Below are positions 37,107 to 41,101 of a stretch of 41,101 nucleotides of DNA, piece by piece; positions within the stretch are counted from its first letter, which is position 1; each line of letters begins with the position of its first letter. The translations under genes and the position numbers were made by a program. The notes beneath the pieces are model-generated. The model was not told where the DNA came from and made no database searches. It was given only the letters and a program-made list of their open reading frames with translations. The DNA comes from a virus. The DNA lies in IMG/VR virus record IMGVR_UViG_3300050821_013813, positions 1 through 41,101 of that record; one strand, written 5' to 3'.

Positions 37107-37574
37107 TTATGTCACCGTGAAATCCAGCGCGTTGCTCATTTGCCCGTCCGAGTTCTGCACGCTCACCGGCAAAACACCGGGATAGGCAATGTGCGCTGTA
37201 CCACTGAAAAGCACGGTCAAATCGGTTGGCGCGGAACTAGTCGGAACCAAGCTATGGGCAACGCCAACATTAACCGTTGCTCCCCCATCGAACCCCGTAC
37301 CGGCAATGGCGACCGTGATGTCAGCTCCGGCCAGTCCGGTAGCTGGGTTCAATGCGGTGATCGTCGGCGCCTCAGTCGGTGGCGGCCCCGGTACGCCCGC
37401 GTAATGATTGGCCACCACGTACACATCGTGATCGTTATCAGTAAAATCCTCCGGGTAACTACTGCGCAGATGATTGTACACATGGCTCCAATGCGCCGTA
37501 GGCATCAAGGCTTTCATCGCAATCATCGCCGTCTTTTGGGCTTCGGTCGGGGCAAAGGCAAATTCGTCACTCAT
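37107..37574 (-). CDS. TIG/Ig-like domain structural protein, 155 aa
   Basis: The N-terminal 50 residues (AHWSHVYNHLRSSYPEDFTD, NDHDVYVVANHY) match 30035-30496. The C-terminal IPT/TIG domain is clear: PTITALNPATGLAGADITVA, GTGFDGGATVNVG, and IAYPGVLPVSVQNSDGQMSN. It is likely a virion surface protein. It overlaps the AYYF-type gene by eight bases, so the TIG and AYYF families travel together here as in the 29-30 kb region. Confidence 0.75.
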   Translation of the reverse strand: MSDEFAFAPTEAQKTAMIAMKALMPTAHWSHVYNHLRSSYPEDFTDNDHDVYVVANHYAGVPGPPPTEAPTITALNPATGLAGADITVAIAGTGFDGGATVNVGVAHSLVPTSSAPTDLTVLFSGTAHIAYPGVLPVSVQNSDGQMSNALDFTVT

Positions 37575-37758
37575 GGTTTCCTTTCACTAGGCCTAAGTCG
37601 CTTCGCTCTCCAATCGCTTCCCATTCCTTTAATGTCTTTGTGGGTAATTTCGGGTGTTCCTTGATTGCTTCAGCGCCCCCCGAAGCATCGGAAATAATGC
37701 CGATCTCGCCGTAGTAAAAATAATAACAGGCAGGTTGAGTTATCATTGAATCGTCCAC
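37567..37758 (-). CDS. Small AYYF-type phage protein, 63 aa
   Basis: TQPACYYFYYGEIGIISDAS, followed by GGAEAIKEHPKLPTKTL, matches 28756-28980. The true start may be M5 (MITQPACYY). Small, alpha/beta, of unknown function. It ends inside the TIG gene start. Confidence 0.6.
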   Translation of the reverse strand: MDDSMITQPACYYFYYGEIGIISDASGGAEAIKEHPKLPTKTLKEWEAIGERSDLGLVKGNHE

Positions 37759-37772
37759 TAGGTTTTTGGGGG

Positions 37773-37931
37773 TTATTTTTCGATTGGGGCCGATTCGGAA
37801 CTTGCAAAGCTCCCCACTGCCGGAGCAGCAGTTTCCTTGATCTCTTGGCGCACGGTGATCTGCCGCTGCTCGATGCGCTCCAGCCGCGCAATGATGTCGG
37901 CGAGCTTAGCTAAGATTTCTTGTTCGCTCAT
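37773..37931 (-). CDS. Coiled-coil micro-protein, 52 aa
   Basis: Starts MSEQEILAKLADIIARLERI at ATG 37931. It forms a heptad coiled coil to about residue 35 and then an Ala/Ser-rich tail. The longer frame to 38075 enters the operator palindromes and is rejected. The function is unknown. Confidence 0.55.
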   Translation of the reverse strand: MSEQEILAKLADIIARLERIEQRQITVRQEIKETAAPAVGSFASSESAPIEK

Positions 37932-37978
37932 TTTCGGGGCAGGAGACTCTTGCTCCCGACATTGGCTTGCGACAATAT

Positions 37979-38031
37979 GCGCCAAATTGGCGCTTGACAA
38001 GCAGGAAAAGCACTCAGTGCCAATTTGGCGC
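37979..38031. promoter_or_regulatory. Pair of 15-bp palindromic sites
   Basis: GCGCCAAATTGGCGC (37979-37993) and GTGCCAATTTGGCGC (38017-38031) share one core, with centres 38 bp apart. They lie in the gap between the XRE gene and the coiled-coil gene. A TTGACA lies between them at 37994. This is the usual form of a dimeric repressor's two operators; the neighbouring XRE protein is the natural candidate. Confidence 0.55.
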
Positions 38032-38040
38032 CTACGCGCT

Positions 38041-38376
38041 TTATTCCTCCTCGCCTTGGAAGGTGACCGGCTCAAGGCGTTGCCCCGGCTCGTCGGTGAG
38101 TGCCTCCCCGTCCAGATAATGATAAAACTCTATCATTGGTTCGAGTTGGCGCTTAAATTTACGGCAAGTCTCTGTAGAGAGAAACTCCTTTGGTCGGGTT
38201 TTAAAGACGATACAAATGCGAAGAGCCAGTTTCACGCTCATTGGCAAGAGGCCGTTTTCAATTTGCTGGATAGTCATCCCACTGACTCCAATTCGAGCAC
38301 CAAAGGCCGGTTGACTCAATGCGAGCGAAGAGCGGAAACTGCGCAATGGATGATAATAGGTTGGAGACCGTGGCAT
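38041..38376 (-). CDS. XRE-family HTH regulator, 111 aa (paralogue of 4583-4906)
   Basis: Starts MPRSPTYYHPLRSFRSSLAL. Residues 1-85 are nearly identical to the 4583 protein, including the HTH (LSQPAFGARIGVSGMTIQQI) and KLALRICIVFKTRPKEFLST. Its last residues RLEPVTFQGEEE copy the TerL C-terminus (QLEPISFQGDEEGE), and the DNA of the two ends is similar too. It lies seven bases after terL. It is probably a mobile or duplicated regulator cassette inserted at the terL 3' end. Confidence 0.75.
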   Translation of the reverse strand: MPRSPTYYHPLRSFRSSLALSQPAFGARIGVSGMTIQQIENGLLPMSVKLALRICIVFKTRPKEFLSTETCRKFKRQLEPMIEFYHYLDGEALTDEPGQRLEPVTFQGEEE

Positions 38377-38383
38377 AATAGCT

Positions 38384-39796
38384 TTACTCGCCCTCCTCAT
38401 CGCCCTGGAAACTGATCGGCTCAAGCTGTCGCCCGACGTTAAATTCGTTGTGCGGCAGGTAAATGCCCGCTAACTGTTCCCGGGTCACCCCGCCCAGCCC
38501 GCGGCAGTACAGCGCGCCAAAGATCGCATCCGCACGGTCCGGCGACTTGAGCCCGCGAGCCGCCATCTTGTCTTTCGACTCAGCCATCAGCCGCATTTTG
38601 CTGTCGTAATCGCGCCGGCGCGTGGTCGCCTGCCGAAAGAAAATCGCGTCATCCGGCAGGATGATTTCCCTCTTTAAGATTCGTTTGGCGCATGAATACC
38701 AAATCTCGCTGCCCCGATTGCAATAGTGATCCTCGTCAGTTGCCGGTGCGCCGTTGTTAACCGCCGTAATCCGCCAACCCATTTCGGCCAAGTAAGAAAT
38801 CATCACTGTGCCCAGCCCACCTTCATCGCCGTGAATCTCTGCCGGCACTAAACGCATCCTCTGAAATTCAGTGATGAAATCCTTACATGCCCGGATCGGG
38901 TCGGTATCGCGCCAGCACCGAATTAGGTCGACCTTGTTGCCATCGGCAATGGCAATCACGTTCTCATCGCCACCGGCCGCAAAGTCGCAGAAGGCCGCAC
39001 GGCTCGCTGGCTTGTGTTCAATCTGAGCCTCCAGACACGCGCGTAATGAGCCAGCCGTGATAAGCAGCCCTGGGCCGTCCTCGTCCATGAACTCGCTGAA
39101 ATGCATGGACCGGAAATCGGGATCGTCCTGTGGGTAAAGGCGGCAATCGCGCTCGTACTTTTCGCGTAAGTGCGGACACTGGCCGCTGGTCACCCGCCGC
39201 GTGAAATACTCCCCTGAGAGCGAATGGAAACATTCAAAGAACCGGCCAAACGGACCGCCAGCACTCGAACAGATAAACCGGTACTGCGCCGTACACCGGT
39301 CACTGGCCGTGTAAATGCCGTCATCGACCCCTTTGCCCTCGTCGATGATGTACATGCAGGGGGCCTCAGGCGTGCCGTGGTTGCCTTCCGCGCGCCGGCT
39401 ATCGTTGGTGCTGAACAGGAACGCGCGGCCGCCTTCCGGCGTATGGATCCGCATCGCAGGCCAATCCCAGCTCGGGAACCTGGCCTGATGCTCTAACAGC
39501 GCTGGCCAAAGCTGCTGCTCGAGCTGGGTCCAGCTGCCGCTTGTCACCGGGACCAACCCACGTGGGAAGTAGAACAACAGCCACAAAATTGCCGGTGCCA
39601 CGATTTTGCGGGTCTTGCCGCTGCCGTTTGCCGCGGCTAGCGCGGTCGGGATGCCCTGGCCGATCGCTTGGAGGGTCAATGCCTGCCACGGATAAAGATC
39701 CACGCCCAGAAAGGCAATGGCGAACTCCCAGGGGGATATTACGCCGGGCGGGTACTGGAAGTTGAGGTCAAGCCGGCGCGCGATCGACGTGGTCAT
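38384..39796 (-). CDS. terL: Terminase large subunit, 470 aa
   Basis: The ATPase has AANGSGKT (55-62, Walker A) and MYIIDEG (148-154, Walker B). The RNase-H-like nuclease has CDFAAGGDE (270-278), HGDEGGLG (322-329) and SPDRADAIFGA near the end. The start MTTSIARRLDL at 39796 is chosen because the previous small gene's TGA overlaps it as ATGA. It packages phage DNA into the portal. The probable small subunit is at 800-1201. Its C-terminal QLEPISFQGDEEGE is duplicated in the XRE gene. Confidence 0.95.
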   Translation of the reverse strand: MTTSIARRLDLNFQYPPGVISPWEFAIAFLGVDLYPWQALTLQAIGQGIPTALAAANGSGKTRKIVAPAILWLLFYFPRGLVPVTSGSWTQLEQQLWPALLEHQARFPSWDWPAMRIHTPEGGRAFLFSTNDSRRAEGNHGTPEAPCMYIIDEGKGVDDGIYTASDRCTAQYRFICSSAGGPFGRFFECFHSLSGEYFTRRVTSGQCPHLREKYERDCRLYPQDDPDFRSMHFSEFMDEDGPGLLITAGSLRACLEAQIEHKPASRAAFCDFAAGGDENVIAIADGNKVDLIRCWRDTDPIRACKDFITEFQRMRLVPAEIHGDEGGLGTVMISYLAEMGWRITAVNNGAPATDEDHYCNRGSEIWYSCAKRILKREIILPDDAIFFRQATTRRRDYDSKMRLMAESKDKMAARGLKSPDRADAIFGALYCRGLGGVTREQLAGIYLPHNEFNVGRQLEPISFQGDEEGE

Positions 39797-39972
39797 GGCG
39801 TTTTTTGGCTGGCGGCGTCCGTCTGTTCCAGCACTGCGCGAGCCGCAGCCTCCCAAGCTAACTGGATATGTCCGGGAGACTCCTCCCAAGGCGGCAGATC
39901 ATAGCCCTGAAAACTGGTCCAGTTGACACAAGGACAATACGCTTCGTAAGCGATTTGGCCGGGAGTTTTCAT
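39793..39972 (-). CDS. Small AYEAY-type phage protein, 59 aa
   Basis: MKTPGQIAYEAYCPCVNWTS, then GYDLPPWEESPGHIQLAWEAA, is a paralogue of 17046-17216. It is the first leftward gene and precedes terL by ATGA overlap. It starts four bases from a copy of the right-end 21-bp element, so its promoter is shared with or divergent from the rightward genes. Confidence 0.65.
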   Translation of the reverse strand: MKTPGQIAYEAYCPCVNWTSFQGYDLPPWEESPGHIQLAWEAAARAVLEQTDAASQKTP

Positions 39973-39975
39973 TTT

Positions 39976-40020
39976 GAAAAAGTAGTTTAAGTTTATTCAA
40001 GACTGGTCGTATATAAAGGT
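39976..40020 (+). promoter_or_regulatory. Right-end promoter element, copy A
   Basis: 21-bp element beginning GAAAAAGTAGTTTAAG (39976-39996, one change from copies B-D), then GGTCGTATATA with a -10-like TATATA at 40010-40015. The ATG at 40021 is only five bases further on, so the transcript would start at the AUG. The opposite strand may drive the late genes. Confidence 0.6.
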
Positions 40021-40143
40021 ATGAACAAAATTCCAAGTAAAGCGCAAATCGAAGAAGCCAAAAAAGCGGGATACTCAGTCCGAATGATTGGCGGTAACCT
40101 TATTTATAAAAGGATCGAAGTCGAAGGAAAAGCCCGCCAATAG
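40021..40143 (+). CDS. Small protein, 40 aa (leaderless candidate)
   Basis: MNKIPSKAQIEEAKKAGYSV, then RMIGGNLIYKRIEVEGKARQ. A small alpha/beta protein of unknown function. It has no ribosome-binding site; the -10-like element lies five bases before the ATG. ATGAACAA is shared with the next gene's start. Confidence 0.55.
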   Translation: MNKIPSKAQIEEAKKAGYSVRMIGGNLIYKRIEVEGKARQ

Positions 40144-40167
40144 CCGGCTCCTGCCGGTAGCATTATT

Positions 40168-40213
40168 GAAAAAGTTGTTTAAGTTTATTCTGAATAGGTC
40201 GTATAATATGAGT
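40168..40213 (+). promoter_or_regulatory. Right-end promoter element, copy B
   Basis: 21-bp element beginning GAAAAAGTTGTTTAAG (40168-40188), then GGTCGTATAAT with a perfect -10 hexamer TATAAT at 40202-40207. Six bases later is ATG 40214, so leaderless transcription is expected. The -35 is weak (TTTAAG at 18-bp spacing), so an activator at the 21-bp element is likely. Confidence 0.7.
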
Positions 40214-40384
40214 ATGAACAACTTCTCTTCTTTCCCTTACTCGACAGTCGAAGTCCTAAACGGATACGCTATCCTACGCCTCATTGGCACTAGGGGCGGG
40301 TTTACATGTTACACGGTCGGAATGGGCGGTAAATCTTTCCAAACCCTAAAAGCCGCACGCACCTTCGCAAGGAGGCTGCGCTAA
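40214..40384 (+). CDS. Small protein, 56 aa (leaderless candidate)
   Basis: MNNFSSFPYSTVEVLNGYAI, with GTRGGFTCYTVGMGGKSFQT and a basic helix at the end (LKAARTFARRLR). The start at 40214 follows the shared ATGAACAA pattern; the upstream ATG 40208 overlaps the -10 and is rejected. A rho-independent terminator follows. Function unknown; a small regulator is possible. Confidence 0.6.
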   Translation: MNNFSSFPYSTVEVLNGYAILRLIGTRGGFTCYTVGMGGKSFQTLKAARTFARRLR

Positions 40385-40398
40385 ACGGCGCGCAAAAC

Positions 40399-40424
40399 GG
40401 GCTACTTCGGTAGCCCTTTTTTTT
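40399..40424 (+). terminator. Rho-independent terminator with UUCG loop
   Basis: GGGCTAC (40399-40405), loop TTCG, GTAGCCC (40410-40416), then eight T. This is a textbook terminator that ends the 40214 transcript and isolates the next gene. Confidence 0.9.
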
Positions 40425-40436
40425 GGTTTAATTTCT

Positions 40437-40484
40437 GAAAAAGTTGTTTAAGTTTATGGGGAGCCGGTCGTTATGGATAGTACA
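40437..40484 (+). promoter_or_regulatory. Right-end promoter element, copy C
   Basis: The same 21-bp element (40437-40457), followed by GGTCGTTATGG; the -10 is weaker than in copy B. It precedes ATG 40485 of the signal-peptide gene. Confidence 0.55.
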
Positions 40485-40865
40485 ATGAAATTCTTGATTA
40501 TCTTCAGCGTTATTATGTGCGGTGTCGCAACTTACCAACTACACGCCGAGCCGGTTAAGGACGGGGCAAAAGTTATCGAAGAGGCGGATACACCTTTCTT
40601 CTTTAAGGAAGCAGACCTCGTCGCCTACTACAGCAAAAATTTTTACTTCGTCAAAGGCGACGCTCAAGGCCTCAAATCGTTCGAAGCTTTCGGAATGCGC
40701 ATTCGCTGGACCTCGAAGGCCTACGAGGTGACGGTTATCTCGCAAGATGCCACCCATCGCGCCGCCTTAATCCAATTCGACAAAGATTTTACCCCGGTCT
40801 GGGTAAACACGGATTGCCTCGATAATCCGGAAACGGAAGAAACGACCGGCACCATTACCGATTGA
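40485..40865 (+). CDS. Secreted/periplasmic protein, 126 aa
   Basis: The start ATG 40485 gives a clear signal peptide (MKFLIIFSVIMCGVATYQLH, with cleavage near HA-EP). ATG 40473 would add MDST in front and fits the promoter spacing less well. The mature part (DTPFFFKEADLVAYYSKNFY, FGMRIRWTSKAYEVTVISQD, PVWVNTDCLDNPETEET) is a small alpha/beta domain of unknown family. An exported protein with its own promoter is a typical lysogenic-conversion or superinfection-exclusion gene; that role is inference. Confidence 0.65.
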   Translation: MKFLIIFSVIMCGVATYQLHAEPVKDGAKVIEEADTPFFFKEADLVAYYSKNFYFVKGDAQGLKSFEAFGMRIRWTSKAYEVTVISQDATHRAALIQFDKDFTPVWVNTDCLDNPETEETTGTITD

Positions 40866-40867
40866 CC

Positions 40868-40954
40868 ATGAACATCAAAATACCTGATCCTATCGCCGCC
40901 CTTCTTTACGCCACCGTAATGCTAGCTGGCTTGGGCTTGGTGTTTCTCAAATGA
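40868..40954 (+). CDS. Membrane micro-protein, 28 aa
   Basis: MNIKIPDPIAALLYATVMLA, then GLGLVFLK: a single membrane helix following the secreted protein gene by two bases, probably co-transcribed. Function unknown. Confidence 0.5.
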   Translation: MNIKIPDPIAALLYATVMLAGLGLVFLK

Positions 40955-40973
40955 ATAAACCGGTTGCTTCTTT

Positions 40974-40994
40974 GAAAAAGTTGTTTAAGTTTAT
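40974..40994 (+). promoter_or_regulatory. Right-end promoter element, copy D
   Basis: Fourth copy of the 21-bp element (identical to B and C). The GTCGTAT part is absent; an AT-rich TTTTAAATAA follows before ATG 41007. Confidence 0.55.
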
Positions 40995-41006
40995 TTTAAA
41001 TAAGCA

Positions 41007-41101
41007 ATGACACCTGAACAAGTTAACGAACGGCTCGATCTGGTCTTGGACCGACTGGGAAATAAGATCGACGCGCGTTTTAATGCGCTTGATGCGCGCT
41101 T
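41007..41101 (+). CDS. N-terminal half of the junction coiled-coil/TM protein (partial)
   Basis: MTPEQVNERLDLVLDRLGNK, then IDARFNALDARL, runs off the right edge. It is a heptad coiled coil, and joined with the left-edge frame (AKFNAQRLLTLG...) by two missing bases it would give a protein of about 58 aa with one C-terminal membrane helix. The two halves look like one gene. Confidence 0.6.
   Translation, partial: MTPEQVNERLDLVLDRLGNKIDARFNALDAR

Noticed and set aside
40088-40213. N-terminal extension of the 56-aa gene
   Set aside because: It would read through the previous gene's end and the promoter element; the shared ATGAACAA start at 40214 fits better.

Overview
The window reads as one essentially complete temperate tailed-phage genome of about 41 kb. 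A large terminase, a Mu-type portal and protease, a capsid, a tail tube, a tape measure, tail fibres, lysis genes, a tyrosine integrase with a tRNA-derived attachment site, and a recombination/replication block are all present, and no bacterial housekeeping gene is visible. There is no contractile sheath or baseplate set, so a siphovirus-like long flexible tail is the best reading. The two window ends carry the two halves of one small coiled-coil/membrane protein gene, which suggests a circular (or circularly permuted) molecule cut inside that gene. The host cannot be named from this sequence; the attP carries the 3' part of a tRNA-Gln(TTG)-like gene.

Layout. 1-494 (+): end of the junction gene and two small genes. 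475-2690 (-): small genes, a probable small terminase, a TET/JBP-associated-type DNA glycosyltransferase and a ParB-fold protein. 2691-3027: gene-free, with a parS-like 16-mer, a long imperfect inverted repeat and TTTTGRAC direct repeats, a candidate replication origin, next to a RepA-like helicase (3028-4053). 4067-7530 (-): many tiny overlapping phage genes, including an XRE regulator, a VRR-NUC nuclease and a frameshifted HTH gene. 7563-12138 (-): nuclease-like protein, ParB-HTH-methyltransferase fusion, Fe-S PD-(D/E)XK exonuclease, SSB-like protein and Sak4/RecA-like ATPase. 12158-14253: control region with RHH regulators on both strands, operators, palindromes and a terminator. 14234-15814 (-): integrase, excisionase and attP. 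15982-17425: GH25 endolysin and two related holin-like membrane proteins. 17440-28980: tail genes, including collagen-like and modular fibres, the tape measure and a tail chaperone pair with a canonical A AAA AAC -1 frameshift site. 28977-39972 (-): head and packaging genes. 39976-41101 (+): a string of small genes, each behind a copy of one 21-bp element and at least two apparently leaderless; they look like independently expressed prophage (moron) genes.

The late genes run leftward from about 39.97 kb to 16 kb with pervasive ATGA start/stop overlaps, so translational coupling is the rule. Those overlaps were used to choose most starts. The genome is unusually rich in internal paralogue pairs (XRE, TIG-domain, AYYF-type, AYEAY-type, holin-like and excisionase-like). 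The most unusual parts are the glycosyltransferase/ParB modification cluster with no visible TET/JBP oxygenase, the parS-like site beside the origin-like repeats, the repeated leaderless promoters, and an XRE cassette at the terL 3' end that carries a copy of the TerL tail. All family names come from motif recognition by eye; no search was run.
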